From Lachnocurva sp045579705 (lineage in GTDB: Bacteria > Bacillota > Clostridia > Lachnospirales > Lachnospiraceae), in contig JAZNMP010000003.1 of assembly GCA_045579705.1 (NCBI GenBank), forward strand, positions 1 to 64,000: DNA of 64,000 nt. Reading direction: 5' to 3'. How positions within the stretch are numbered: position 1 is the stretch's first letter; the number at the start of each line of letters is the position of its first letter. Position numbers and translations under genes: made by a program. Under the pieces are notes generated by a model. It did not search any database. It had not been told where the DNA came from and saw only the letters and a list, made by a program, of their open reading frames with translations. Of this stretch, positions 16,850-25,771 are shown piece after piece.

Positions 16850-18841
16850 TTAAGCTCTCTTCTTTCCATAAACGAGACCACTTGCTGCAGCCATCATAAT
16901 AAGTGCGAGAAGAACTTCTGTTGCAACTGCACCTGTCTTTGGTGACTTCTTTACTACCTGTGGTTCAGCTGGAACTGAAAGTGAAACTTCCTTATCAGCT
17001 GTTGTCATCTCTACAAATACTGGTGAGAATGATGCAAATTCTGGATAGATGTTTCCATCTTTATCAGTCTTGCACTGCTGTACAGTCCACTTTCCATCAT
17101 GGAAGTGACCTACGATAGCAATCTTTCCTGCATATTCTTTACCTACAGCGATCTTTACACGACCAGCGCCTGTAGCCTGAATATCAAAGATTCTGAATGT
17201 ATCTGGGAGAACATCAAATCCAGCATTCTTGTAATCATTTGCAAGAGCTTCAAGTACAGCCTGTGCACCTGCAGTAACTGTTGCATCTGCGATTTCATTA
17301 ATAGCTGAAACTGTTACACCGCTATCCTTTGGAGCAGAAACATCATAAAGAGCTTTCTTCTCAACTGATGGGATAGTTACATCTTTACCATCGTAAAGAC
17401 CATTTGCAACTGAAATAGCTACATCTGAGTATTTCTTTCCAAGCTCTGTTGCATAAGCCTTTGCGCCAGCTTTATCTGTAGCATATTTTGAGAAGAGAAG
17501 TTTCTGATCTTCTGCAAACTGTGCATTAATGTACTCTTCAACCTTTGCATATTTAGAAATTACATTTTTACCAAAACCAGCTGGATCAGCGTAACATTTT
17601 TCTTTTACACCCTGGAATGCAAAGTAAGCACTCTTTGGATTATATGTTGTAACATTATTCTCATTTGCAAGAATTCTGTATGCTTCTGGAGTCTCATTAA
17701 TCAACATAGGATAGAATGGAACATATACAGAATACTTAGGAGCAACCATAGCTCTCCACTCTACTACAGAAAGCTCTAGTGGAACATTGTTATATCTCTG
17801 GAAGATAGTACATTCCATTGTGCCCTGACGCTCGATAGCATCTAATCTGAAGAAGTTCTTTACTTCATCTAATGTAAGCTTATGAGAAGGTGTGAATGTA
17901 AATACAAATGAATCGTTCTTCTCTGTTACACCGAGTGAAGGATTCAAATATGTAAGCGCATTCTTCATACGTTCGCTATCAGCCAGGTTACTATATGATT
18001 TATTCAAGTCGATAGTAGTTCCATCGGCCTGATCACCTGACTTACCATTGATATCGGTGTAAGTTCCAGCTGTCTTTGCAATATCGATAAGCTTTGATGA
18101 TACAACGAAGTCTGTAGATGTAGTAGTTGCTCTGTTTGTAGCTCCTACTGTGTTTACATTCTTCATGATAGTTACGTTTGGGTTAACAAAACACTTATCT
18201 GTAGGCAGCTTGTAAGCAGCATACTGTGTTCCTGATACGATTTCGATGTACCATGCCTCTTTACCATCTTCGATGATAATTCCACTTGCTTCTGAAGCGC
18301 TGTATTTATCAACAGCATCAAATACGATATCTACACCCTGTCTAGCTGTCATAGCCTGTCCAAGTACGATAGTTGTAAGTGACTGCTCACCAATACCCTG
18401 CTTGCCAACCTCTTCTGAATCCTTGAATGGATCAGCTGCTAAAACAGCATCATTCTCATACAGAGACTCTGTAGCGGAAATAGTTACACCGTACTGGTTT
18501 GTTCCCTGAGCTTCATAGCAAGTCTCAGACTCGCCATTCCAGAGGAATTTATCATCACGAATTGATGTGTAACGGAAGCTGTCAACTGGTCCCCATGTAT
18601 ATGTTAGACCCTGAGCATCTGTGAATGTAGTTCCAGCTTTAATAGCTCCTGCTTTTTTCACATCGTAAAGCTTAAGATTGTTTTTGCCTCCATCTTCAGT
18701 ACGTCCGTAAATAGTCTGACCTGTAGCAGATACGTCTTTGCCGACGTAGATTTCAGTACAAGCCTTTGCTGGAAGAGTCTGTGTCGCCATAAACAGCGCA
18801 CCAGCAACCAGTCCAGTCATTAGCATAGACTTTCTCTTCAT
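16850..18841 (-). CDS. C69-family dipeptidase, secreted and wall-anchored
   Basis: 663 residues from the ATG at 18841 (GAAAGGGG upstream); an earlier ATG lacks a site. A signal peptide ends at AKA, exposing Cys28 in AKACTEIYVG as the N-terminal nucleophile of the C69 Ntn-hydrolase fold. RTEDGG and the CYEAQGTNQYGV segment are typical of the family. The catalytic region covers about 28-480, followed by an unassigned region. The C-terminus has SPKTG near residue 632, a hydrophobic stretch and KKRA, a variant sortase signal. It probably cleaves dipeptides at the cell surface. The (S/P)PxTG signal is known from class B sortases in Clostridia. Confidence 0.88.
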   Translation of the reverse strand: MKRKSMLMTGLVAGALFMATQTLPAKACTEIYVGKDVSATGQTIYGRTEDGGKNNLKLYDVKKAGAIKAGTTFTDAQGLTYTWGPVDSFRYTSIRDDKFLWNGESETCYEAQGTNQYGVTISATESLYENDAVLAADPFKDSEEVGKQGIGEQSLTTIVLGQAMTARQGVDIVFDAVDKYSASEASGIIIEDGKEAWYIEIVSGTQYAAYKLPTDKCFVNPNVTIMKNVNTVGATNRATTTSTDFVVSSKLIDIAKTAGTYTDINGKSGDQADGTTIDLNKSYSNLADSERMKNALTYLNPSLGVTEKNDSFVFTFTPSHKLTLDEVKNFFRLDAIERQGTMECTIFQRYNNVPLELSVVEWRAMVAPKYSVYVPFYPMLINETPEAYRILANENNVTTYNPKSAYFAFQGVKEKCYADPAGFGKNVISKYAKVEEYINAQFAEDQKLLFSKYATDKAGAKAYATELGKKYSDVAISVANGLYDGKDVTIPSVEKKALYDVSAPKDSGVTVSAINEIADATVTAGAQAVLEALANDYKNAGFDVLPDTFRIFDIQATGAGRVKIAVGKEYAGKIAIVGHFHDGKWTVQQCKTDKDGNIYPEFASFSPVFVEMTTADKEVSLSVPAEPQVVKKSPKTGAVATEVLLALIMMAAASGLVYGKKRA

Positions 18842-19123
18842 AATGACCCCTTTCTTGATAACCGTCAATTAGATAATCCCCTCGATTACTACAGTTTCCA
18901 AAGTGAGATAAATGGATACCAAGTAACACACAAATAAATTCTATCGTCTAAAAAGTTCGTTTTCAACAAATTAAACTGTTTTAAAATTTGAATGTTTTTC
19001 ATTATCCACATGAATATTTATAATTGTCTACTTCTACTAAATTTAATAGTGTAAATTTGTTCACAAATGCCATTACATTGCGAAAAAATCATCGAAATCA
19101 AATATTGCAAGGCAACAAAAAAA
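18842..19123. other. AT-rich intergenic region upstream of the C69 peptidase
   Basis: About 280 AT-rich bases that must hold the peptidase promoter. I see no coding sequence, no convincing RNA fold and no repeat here. Confidence 0.5.
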
Positions 19124-19176
19124 GAGGGCCGCATACGATATCACCCTTTAATGACACCGAGTATGCATAGCCCTCT
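19124..19176 (-). terminator. Terminator of the sigma/anti-sigma operon
   Basis: AGAGGGCTATGCATAC and GTATGCGGCCCTCT pair on the minus strand with a roughly 20-base loop, followed by TTTTTTTT. It is placed directly after the anti-sigma gene. Confidence 0.8.
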
Positions 19177-19185
19177 CTATCAATA

Positions 19186-20253
19186 TTATTTTACTGGAGT
19201 GTATACTTCAAAAGTAACACTTCCATCTTTATTCAGAGCAAAAGCCAAAATATGCAGATCTTTCACTCCTTTTTCACCGCCCACATAGCTAAACTGCTTA
19301 GAAAGTCCAGTTTTGCCATCTGGGAACAAATCACGAACATTTGAAGTGCCCTGAGCCTCTTCACCTTTAATCTTATATTTCCACGAAACCTGTCCTTCAC
19401 TATTTGGTGTAAGTGTAGCCTTTGTAGATTCAACAGGTTCTGCGTATTTATCCAGGTTTTCAGGAGTAAGCTTTTCCACGAACTTGTCGGCCTCTGTAAC
19501 CACCGGCTTCTCGCCAGCTCCGTCATGAATCCCCTTTAGCAGTTTAGCGACCTTTGCTTCATCAGCTTTAGAAGCATCTACCGGAAGCTTAAACTTCACG
19601 TTTACGTCAGCATTTTTTACCGCCAGGTAGATATCATGGTTTGCAAAAGGTTCAATATTCTCCATATCAACCAGTTCATACAGAACCGTTCTATCATCAG
19701 AATAGAACCTCGTACTTCCGCCAGACAATGTACCAATATTGACATCCTGTACCTTAAATCCGCTGATTTCAGGTGATACTACGAAAGTTTCATCTCCAAG
19801 TTTCCCGCCGTCCGTCTTCTCCGTAGCCATCACCACATAAGTTCTATCTTCACGAACTGTTCCGTCCGATAGCTTCAACTTTGAATCGGACAGATTTTTC
19901 CCAGAAACCATACCGAGAAGCTTGAATCTGTACCCGCCAGCCTCTTTCACTTCATCTAGCTGGACCACATCCCTTCCGGAAAAAGCTTTCTCAAGTCGAC
20001 TATCTTCCAGTTTGCCAGCCACATCCTGAGCCGAAAAATAATGAACCGCAGCGTATGAAGTTCCTGCTGAAACCAATACCAATGTTGCAGCGCAGGCAGC
20101 TACAACAGAAGCTTTACGTCTTTTTGCATTTTTATATGCCATTACTTTGCTCTCCTTACCTATGCCTATGATTCTCTGATTAATCTCATCATCAGGTTTC
20201 ATCTGCGGTGAAAGAGTATCAAATAATAGCGAATCCATATCATTCATAGTCAA
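19186..20253 (-). CDS. Membrane anti-sigma factor-like protein
   Basis: 355 residues. The short cytoplasmic N-terminus with IGKESKVMAYKNAKRRK is followed by one transmembrane helix (about residues 49-70, VVAACAATLVLVSAGTSYA region) and a long extracellular domain. This is the usual plan of DUF4179-like anti-sigma proteins. The gene overlaps the sigma factor gene by 14 bases, so the pair is translationally coupled. It presumably holds the sigma factor at the membrane until an envelope signal arrives. The external domain shows no recognised fold. Confidence 0.75.
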   Translation of the reverse strand: MTMNDMDSLLFDTLSPQMKPDDEINQRIIGIGKESKVMAYKNAKRRKASVVAACAATLVLVSAGTSYAAVHYFSAQDVAGKLEDSRLEKAFSGRDVVQLDEVKEAGGYRFKLLGMVSGKNLSDSKLKLSDGTVREDRTYVVMATEKTDGGKLGDETFVVSPEISGFKVQDVNIGTLSGGSTRFYSDDRTVLYELVDMENIEPFANHDIYLAVKNADVNVKFKLPVDASKADEAKVAKLLKGIHDGAGEKPVVTEADKFVEKLTPENLDKYAEPVESTKATLTPNSEGQVSWKYKIKGEEAQGTSNVRDLFPDGKTGLSKQFSYVGGEKGVKDLHILAFALNKDGSVTFEVYTPVK

Positions 20254-20776
20254 AAGCCTCCCTCCTATCAGCCCTCATTAGAACTGCTAGTTTCTCCTTT
20301 GCAATATGCAATCTACTCTTTACAGTACCAGGCGGAACATGAAGCAATTCTGCGATTTCACTGACTTTAAGGTTTTCCATGTAATACAGCAGGATTACTA
20401 TTCTCATCTTGTCCGGAAGACTGTTCACACATTCCATGACATGTCGCCTCGATTCGTCCTGGATTAATGTGCTTTCCGGAGATTTTTCATCTATTGATTC
20501 ACTCTCCATCGTCGCTTCTGGAATGTATTTTTCCTCAAATATCCGCTTTCGCCATGCAAACTTTCGTCGCCTGTCTTTCCATAGACTTACTGACATAGAC
20601 AAAAGCATCTGTTTAGCCTCTTCATCCGTTTCAGGAAGTTCGCCTTTATTAATCATTCTTTCAAACGCGTCCTGATACAGATCATCTGCCTCGTATTTAT
20701 TTGTGGTCAAATAATAGCAAAAAGAATATAAATCTTTGCTGTATTTCTCAATGATGTTCTCTAATCTCGTCTTCAC
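20240..20776 (-). CDS. ECF-type sigma-70 factor
   Basis: 178 residues. Region 2 (LYSFCYYLTTNKYEADDLYQDAFER; key part YEADDLYQDAF) and region 4 (SEIAELLHVPPGTVKSRLHIAKEKL; key part PPGTVKSRLH) are present, and regions 1 and 3 are absent, as in extracytoplasmic-function sigma factors. It is cotranscribed with the anti-sigma gene. GGTAAC in the AT-rich upstream region (20835-20850) could be an autoregulated -35, but I cannot confirm a matching -10. Confidence 0.9.
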   Translation of the reverse strand: MKTRLENIIEKYSKDLYSFCYYLTTNKYEADDLYQDAFERMINKGELPETDEEAKQMLLSMSVSLWKDRRRKFAWRKRIFEEKYIPEATMESESIDEKSPESTLIQDESRRHVMECVNSLPDKMRIVILLYYMENLKVSEIAELLHVPPGTVKSRLHIAKEKLAVLMRADRREAFDYE

Positions 20777-20892
20777 CTTTATACACCTGATTCAGTCTAA
20801 CTAGTTTCGAAAGCTTTCTTTAGGTTAACTCTTCGGCCTTTGTTACCCTACATAAATATATCGTAATAAGCAGTCCAAATGGTTCATTTTTT

Positions 20893-20928
20893 ATAAAAAA
20901 AAGAATCACAAGAATTCACCTGTGATTC
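20893..20928 (-). terminator. Terminator after the thioesterase gene
   Basis: GAATCACA and TGTGATTC pair across a 10-base loop, with eight T residues after it on the minus strand. Confidence 0.8.
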
Positions 20929-20946
20929 ACGCTTAAATATTTTTTC

Positions 20947-21435
20947 TTAAAAGCCCTCTCTACGTCTTTTCTGACGCATCTGTCTACGTTTGAGAGCAGC
21001 TTCCCATTCAGCTTTCTCAGCTAAATTTGTGAGTTCCAAACCGTATGGAACCTTTACAGGATGACCGTCAGCATCTACAGCAACCTCTGTGAAATAAGCT
21101 CTATTTACGACATGTCTCATTCCTGTTTCACGTTCTTCTTTGTAAACATCCACACGAACTTCCATCGATGTGTTTCCCACATAGGTGATCTTCGCTTTAA
21201 GCACGAGAATATCGCCCAACTTCACACTCTGCTTAAACTGCAAATTGTCAACTGCTGCCGTAGTTATCACCATTCCAGCATGACGCATAGCCACTATTCC
21301 AGCTATCTCATCCATCCACTCCATCAGCTTTCCGCCAAACAGATTTCCTGACAGATTGATATCAGCATACTGAATTAATCTGAGATTCTCTCCCTCTGAG
21401 TCAGATACTTTCTTTGTCTGCATATTTATCTCCAT
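20947..21435 (-). CDS. Acyl-CoA thioesterase (hotdog fold)
   Basis: 162 residues. The hotdog core GNLFGGKLMEWMDEIAG matches YciA/acyl-CoA hydrolase proteins, with the catalytic aspartate in WMDEIAG. It hydrolyses acyl-CoA to the acid and CoA, but chain-length preference cannot be told. The basic C-terminus (KRRQMRQKRRREGF) is longer than usual. Two ATG codons four residues apart both have possible ribosome sites. It is 21 bases from the aldose-epimerase gene and probably cotranscribed with it. Confidence 0.88.
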   Translation of the reverse strand: MEINMQTKKVSDSEGENLRLIQYADINLSGNLFGGKLMEWMDEIAGIVAMRHAGMVITTAAVDNLQFKQSVKLGDILVLKAKITYVGNTSMEVRVDVYKEERETGMRHVVNRAYFTEVAVDADGHPVKVPYGLELTNLAEKAEWEAALKRRQMRQKRRREGF

Positions 21436-21456
21436 TTCGTCCTTATTTTTTTCAGA

Positions 21457-22332
21457 TTATAACACCTGAATATCATAGCTTACCCGGAATGTTTCATTAA
21501 TTCCAAGCGTATTTCCATATTCGCGTTCCTCCAGCTTTTGGTTGAAGCCTACTCTATCGCATCTACCATACCATGGCTCAATGCAAACAAACGGTGCATG
21601 CTTTCCTACTGGAGACCATACTCCAAAAAGCGGTGCGTCGAACCTTACCGCAACTACATCATGACCCTCGTCATCCACGAGAGTCACTTTGTCTGATTGT
21701 CTATCCTCGATAATTAGCGCATCTTTTGAAAAAAGTTCATCTGACATCCACAGGATTCCATTATCCAAGTCAAATGATTCCTGATCCTCACCAAGACAGC
21801 CGCTTCCATCACTTGCGATGAAATATGCCGTAACCTTAGAATTTGGCTTATTATCTTTTTCAAATCTCAAAGTATACGTGTCTAAATCACAGTTAAATGC
21901 AGGATGTCCACCTATCGAAAAATACATCGTTTCGTCGTTTGGATTTTCAAGCTTCCATTCAACATTTACGGTATCATTCTCTAATCTATAAGTGATTACC
22001 AGCAAGAAAGAAAACGGATATTTCTTTCGAGATTCCTCATCGTCTTCGAGTGTAAAAACAAGCTCATTCTCGGTCCGTTTACCCAGCTTAAAGTCCATAT
22101 CTCTGGCAAAGCCATGCTGACCCATTTCATATGTATGTCCCTTAAATACAGACTTCTTCTGATAGTAGTTTCCTACAAGCGGAAAAAGCACCGGCGCAGT
22201 ACGTCCCCAATACGCTACATCCGCCTGCCACATAAGTTCTACGCCATCAGTCTTTCTTACTAAAGATTTAATTTCAGCTCCATGTTCTGTAACTGTGAGT
22301 TTTAATTTGTTATTCTCTATTGTGTAATTCAT
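21457..22332 (-). CDS. Aldose 1-epimerase family protein
   Basis: 291 residues of the galactose mutarotase-like (LacX) branch. The conserved histidine lies in IGGHPAFNC near residue 150, and the C-terminal catalytic glutamate is probably in FVCIEPWYGRCD. It interconverts sugar anomers, but the sugar is not given by context. It is preceded by a small hairpin and followed closely by the thioesterase gene. Confidence 0.88.
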   Translation of the reverse strand: MNYTIENNKLKLTVTEHGAEIKSLVRKTDGVELMWQADVAYWGRTAPVLFPLVGNYYQKKSVFKGHTYEMGQHGFARDMDFKLGKRTENELVFTLEDDEESRKKYPFSFLLVITYRLENDTVNVEWKLENPNDETMYFSIGGHPAFNCDLDTYTLRFEKDNKPNSKVTAYFIASDGSGCLGEDQESFDLDNGILWMSDELFSKDALIIEDRQSDKVTLVDDEGHDVVAVRFDAPLFGVWSPVGKHAPFVCIEPWYGRCDRVGFNQKLEEREYGNTLGINETFRVSYDIQVL

Positions 22333-22389
22333 CGTTGTTTGTCCTACTATTCTTTAAACTACAAGTCTTTTTTCATGCCGCCTACATAA

Positions 22390-22424
22390 CAAATGGCCAT
22401 GCCGTTTCAAGGCACAGCCATTTG
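22390..22424 (-). terminator. Terminator of the glycine-rich surface protein gene
   Basis: CAAATGGC...GCCATTTG arms with an inner imperfect ATGCC/GGCAC pairing form a stable hairpin just after the surface protein gene. The tail is only moderately T-rich. Confidence 0.6.
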
Positions 22425-22449
22425 GTAATTATACCATTATTTTTTTATT

Positions 22450-24249
22450 TTAGTCATTTACTTTTTTCTTCTTTGAAAGCCCCAAAAATCCAAGTCCGCC
22501 CAGAGAAACTATAAGAAGCAGATACCATACTCTGACATCATTTGAGCCTCCGGTCTTTGGCGAAGTCACTGCCGAATCTTTGTAAGCTAGTGCGTATGTT
22601 GAAAACTTATCTGTTTCAAATGTAAATACATGTGTCTTTTCATCGTAAGTGCCCGCGATAGCTGTAGCAACGCCGTCATGTACGCGGATGAGTTCAAAAG
22701 TTCTTCCGCTCTTTCTCAAGCTTTCAGGGATAACGATGCTTGCCTTTACTTTTCCGTTAGTCTCAGTCACTTTTGTTGCATCGTTACTTCCAACTTTCTT
22801 AAACAGGTTAATATCAAGATAAAGCCCAACTGTATAATCATCGGCAGTATTCTGAATTAAGGTCTTATCTGTCTGTGGTACAGAAGCACTCATATCCTGA
22901 ATATCCAACCATACATTTACACCCTGTGCCACATCCGTATCTAAAAGAGAGAAAAGTGTTTTTAGCTCTTCATCACTATTATTTATAATCTTTGTTTCAA
23001 AAGGATTATTCTCTGCTGTTGCCGCAGCAGTACCAGTAATATCATTTACAGAGCCTATGCTGACAGCAACATCATTATATGGAACCTTTGCACTTGTATC
23101 TGTGTTTGTATTCGTATCATCAGAAGAATCACTTGAAGTTCCTTCACTGGTATTTCCGCTGTCAGAGGATCCACTAGACGAGCTACTGCCACTTCCACTA
23201 TCAGATGAAGCTGCCTCAGCGACATTGTTGACAGTCATGTACTTGGAACGGGCATAGTCGCCATTGCTCTGCGCAACGTGGTTACTCAGATTGGTTTCGG
23301 GATTTGCGCTTATGCCGCCGTAGAGGCGCATCCCCGTGCCGAGGGTCAGCGTACCGTCGGTACCTCTGCCGCCGCCGCTGCGGTAACCACCACCGATTCC
23401 TACGCTGCTGTTTTCGAGGCCTCCACCGGCCTCGGTTTTGACCGTGCCGCCATAGATGGTGACTGTGCCTCCTGCTCCGCCGGAGCTGCTTCCGCCTGCG
23501 CCACCGCCGATACCCGCGCCACTGCTTCCAACGGCGGTAACCGTGCCGCCATAGATCGTAACCGTACCGCCGGCTCCGCCAGTACTTAATCCGTTGCCGC
23601 CGCCGATGCCCGCGCCGCTGCTTCCGCCAGCGGTGGTAACCGTGCCGCCGTATATGGTGACTGTGCCACCAGCGCCGCCGGTACTTGTTCCGTAGCCGCC
23701 ACCGATGCCCGCGCCCTGACCGCTGATGGTTCGGGCAGTGATTTCGCCGCCGTGGATGTTGACCACACCACCGGCGCCGCCTGCGCCGCTGGTGTTATAC
23801 ACGCCGCCGATGGCCGCATTCATTGCTGCGCTCTCACGGCATTCGATCATCAGCTTACCCGTGCCTTCGCTCTGGGCGTAGATGTTGAGCGTGCTGCCGT
23901 CAGCAACTGTTATGCCGAGTGGGGCCGTCAGCGTCGCGCCGTCGCAGAGGATCAGGTTCACCGTGCCGCTGACGGTGATGCGATTGTTGCCGTATTGGCT
24001 GATACTCACGTCGTCCTTCACAACGTACCACGTCCCGTCATTCCAAGCGGTGGTGCCGCTTGTGACCTCGATATAGCTCGTGCAGCTTTCAGTGGTGTAG
24101 TTGACCTTATTATTTGCACTATCCCAACTTGCCGCCTGATAGGAAACAGCCGACGGAGTCGCCAGCGCCGTCAAGCCCATCCCCGGCATCAATACCAGCA
24201 CTAATACAAGGCTGAGTATAATCCCCAATATTTTTTTCTTTAATCTCAT
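22450..24249 (-). CDS. Glycine-rich repeat cell-surface protein with SPKTG anchor
   Basis: 599 residues. It has a signal peptide (LKKKILGIILSLVLVLVLMPG), an Ig/beta-helix-like N-terminal region, and four 32-38-residue repeats over about 130-340. Each repeat ends in GAGIGGG or VGIGGG and contains GGAGGTVTIYGGTVT or a variant. A Ser/Thr/Gly/Asp linker follows near 350-400, then a beta-rich domain, and SPKTG near 566 with a hydrophobic tail and KKKK. It is probably sortase-anchored and may bind host or dietary polymers. The repeat region is markedly GC-rich against AT-rich ends, which points to a mosaic or recently acquired segment. Confidence 0.8.
   Translation of the reverse strand: MRLKKKILGIILSLVLVLVLMPGMGLTALATPSAVSYQAASWDSANNKVNYTTESCTSYIEVTSGTTAWNDGTWYVVKDDVSISQYGNNRITVSGTVNLILCDGATLTAPLGITVADGSTLNIYAQSEGTGKLMIECRESAAMNAAIGGVYNTSGAGGAGGVVNIHGGEITARTISGQGAGIGGGYGTSTGGAGGTVTIYGGTVTTAGGSSGAGIGGGNGLSTGGAGGTVTIYGGTVTAVGSSGAGIGGGAGGSSSGGAGGTVTIYGGTVKTEAGGGLENSSVGIGGGYRSGGGRGTDGTLTLGTGMRLYGGISANPETNLSNHVAQSNGDYARSKYMTVNNVAEAASSDSGSGSSSSSGSSDSGNTSEGTSSDSSDDTNTNTDTSAKVPYNDVAVSIGSVNDITGTAAATAENNPFETKIINNSDEELKTLFSLLDTDVAQGVNVWLDIQDMSASVPQTDKTLIQNTADDYTVGLYLDINLFKKVGSNDATKVTETNGKVKASIVIPESLRKSGRTFELIRVHDGVATAIAGTYDEKTHVFTFETDKFSTYALAYKDSAVTSPKTGGSNDVRVWYLLLIVSLGGLGFLGLSKKKKVND
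23440..23825 (-). repeat. Tandem coding repeats of the surface protein
   Basis: Four imperfect units of roughly 100 bases each encode GGAGG-[TV]-V-[TN]-I-[YH]-GG followed by GAGIGGG. Near identity between two units at DNA level suggests recent expansion and makes copy-number variation likely. Confidence 0.75.
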
Positions 24250-24412
24250 GAGCTAATATCCCCTTTCATAGCAATCTTGTAATTTTCACGTAATTATTAT
24301 AGGCATCTGCTATTGTATACACAATTAAAAATTTCTAAAGGAGTTATTATCATATATCTATTCTCATCTATATCCCATAGAGGTCTGCGCTTAGATCCGA
24401 TGTGATAAATGT

Positions 24413-24461
24413 ATTTTTATCAACTTTACATAACAAAAAAAGCGGAGATTTCTCTCCGCCT
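24413..24461 (-). repeat. Terminator-bearing direct repeat, copy 1
   Basis: The terminator stem GGCGGAGAG...(loop AAAT)...CTCCGC followed by TTTTTTTG on the minus strand ends the toxin-antitoxin operon. About 48 bases including the stem and the flank TTTTTATCAACT are nearly identical to 27399-27447. Confidence 0.8.
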
Positions 24462-24471
24462 TAACAAAAAA

Positions 24472-24789
24472 CTACAAGCCTCTTATAATACCCAGATAAT
24501 CCTGTCTTTGGTCTACAACTGCAAATATGATAACCTGTTTCTTATCATCATCGACCTTATAAAACACCAGATCTTTTTCTAAAATCAAAACCAAGTATCC
24601 TTGTCGCTTAAGTATATTATACTTTAGCTCTGTACCAATGTATGGATTCTCTCCTAGACTCATAATAGCCTCTTCAAGATTATCCAATTTTTCCAGTGCT
24701 ACATCCGCTCCAAAATTTTCCGCTACATGAAGGATGATTTTTCTAATTAAGGAATCTGCTGTGTCAGTTCTTATAACTTCATACTTCAA
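24472..24789 (-). CDS. Type II toxin, RelE/ParE superfamily
   Basis: 105 residues, the usual size. The fold markers are the N-terminal helix pair, ENPYIGTELKYN and the closing beta strands VLILEKDLVFYKVDDDKKQVIIFAVVDQRQDY (key part VFYKVDDDKKQVIIF). It overlaps its antitoxin gene by 4 bases (ATGA). Members poison either translation (RelE) or DNA gyrase (ParE), and I cannot decide which from the sequence. Confidence 0.88.
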   Translation of the reverse strand: MKYEVIRTDTADSLIRKIILHVAENFGADVALEKLDNLEEAIMSLGENPYIGTELKYNILKRQGYLVLILEKDLVFYKVDDDKKQVIIFAVVDQRQDYLGIIRGL

Positions 24790-25079
24790 GCTTGCCCCTC
24801 CTTAAGAAGACTTCTTAAGTCGTCAAATGAATCTTTCATAGGTGCAACTCTTCCATACTTAACATCTTCATCAGCTTCCGCGAGAATCTCTAAAAGTTCG
24901 ATTCTTGCTTTCATTCTTTTATACTCTTCATATGCGAGAGTAACCGTATCTCCTCGTCCATTTACCGTAATAATAACAGCTTCATTATCCTCATGGCACT
25001 GTCTGGATATTTCATTATAGTGATTTCGTAAATCTGCAGATGGTCTGATTACTTCATGCTGTACAAACATAATTATCAC
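24786..25079 (-). CDS. Phd/YefM-family antitoxin
   Basis: 97 residues. The N-terminal Phd fold (EVIRPSADLRNHYNEISRQC) binds DNA, and the acidic C-terminal tail (EDVKYGRVAPMKDSFDDLRSLLKEG; ends described) wraps the toxin. It comes first in the operon with a GGAGGTG ribosome site. An 11-bp dyad at the promoter is the probable autorepression site. Confidence 0.9.
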   Translation of the reverse strand: MIIMFVQHEVIRPSADLRNHYNEISRQCHEDNEAVIITVNGRGDTVTLAYEEYKRMKARIELLEILAEADEDVKYGRVAPMKDSFDDLRSLLKEGQA

Positions 25080-25087
25080 CTCCGTTT

Positions 25088-25124
25088 TTGTATAGACATA
25101 CTATATCATCGTTTGTCTATACAA
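25088..25124 (-). promoter_or_regulatory. Toxin-antitoxin promoter and operator
   Basis: TTGTATAGACA (25088-25098) and TGTCTATACAA (25114-25124) are a perfect 11-bp inverted pair 15 bases apart. On the minus strand TTGTTT, a 17-base spacer and TATAGT form the promoter, with one arm in the spacer and the other just past the -10. Confidence 0.8.
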
Positions 25125-25162
25125 ACAATATCTTAATGATATTTTCATCGTAATACAGAGTT

Positions 25163-25318
25163 TTATTTCTTATCTTTCATTGAAGAATCATCTTGTTTTT
25201 CTTGCATTTCGTCTTTATCGTCTTTTTTTACCCCAATTCCATACTCAAAACAAAATGCTATAACGGCCATAGCAACTACTGCTACCGTACATATTATTAC
25301 CATCCAATCTATATTCAT
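25163..25318 (-). CDS. Small single-pass membrane protein, unknown function
   Basis: 51 residues, starting at an ATG with GAAAGGTG upstream. The N-terminal two thirds are a hydrophobic helix (IDWMVIICTVAVVAMAVIAF), followed by a highly charged tail rich in Lys, Asp and Glu. This is the layout of small regulatory membrane proteins. It lies between the toxin-antitoxin operon and a second small membrane protein on the same strand. I recognise no family. Confidence 0.6.
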   Translation of the reverse strand: MNIDWMVIICTVAVVAMAVIAFCFEYGIGVKKDDKDEMQEKQDDSSMKDKK

Positions 25319-25344
25319 AATACAACACCTTTCTATTCAAATTA

Positions 25345-25740
25345 TTAATAGTCTGATATTGTATTATGATTTTTCCTTCCATCCTTTGCGTGTATGTAGT
25401 TTAGAATCCTACGCCTAAACGCAATATAATCATCATGAACCACATCTTGATAAAACAGTAAAAACAATACTATCGGTAGGAACTTCAACGTCCAAATTAC
25501 GGCGTTCATAAATAGCACTAATAAAGGGCTCACTTGGTGAGATTCCAGTTCTAACTCCTGGCCAACTCGTATAGGTTCACCCTGCATATCAATGTTTATA
25601 CTTGCTACAGAGAGAATTCTTTGCGTACTATCTCCTCTGTTATCAAATGAAGAATCCGGGGATCTCCCTATTTCATAGCTGTAAGACACACACGTAATGA
25701 TTAAAAGGAACACAATAAAAATAAATCGTATTTTTTTCAT
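25345..25740 (-). CDS. Hypothetical membrane protein with signal peptide
   Basis: 131 residues from the ATG at 25740, preceded by AGAGGAAA; the in-frame ATG seven codons earlier lacks a site. An N-terminal signal or membrane helix (KKIRFIFIVFLLIITCVSY) is followed by an external segment of about 50 residues. A second helix (VLFMNAVIWTLKFLPIVLFL) and a basic cytoplasmic tail complete it. No family is recognised. It is 26 bases upstream of the 51-residue protein and probably cotranscribed. Confidence 0.65.
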   Translation of the reverse strand: MKKIRFIFIVFLLIITCVSYSYEIGRSPDSSFDNRGDSTQRILSVASINIDMQGEPIRVGQELELESHQVSPLLVLFMNAVIWTLKFLPIVLFLLFYQDVVHDDYIAFRRRILNYIHAKDGRKNHNTISDY

Positions 25741-25771
25741 CGTATTTCCTCTAATAAGCATAAATAAAAAT

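Noticed and set aside
23278..24204. Long + strand and alternative-frame open frames opposite the glycine-rich protein
   Set aside because: They are mirror frames of the GC-rich repeats; the products are Ala/Thr/Arg-rich and have no start signals.
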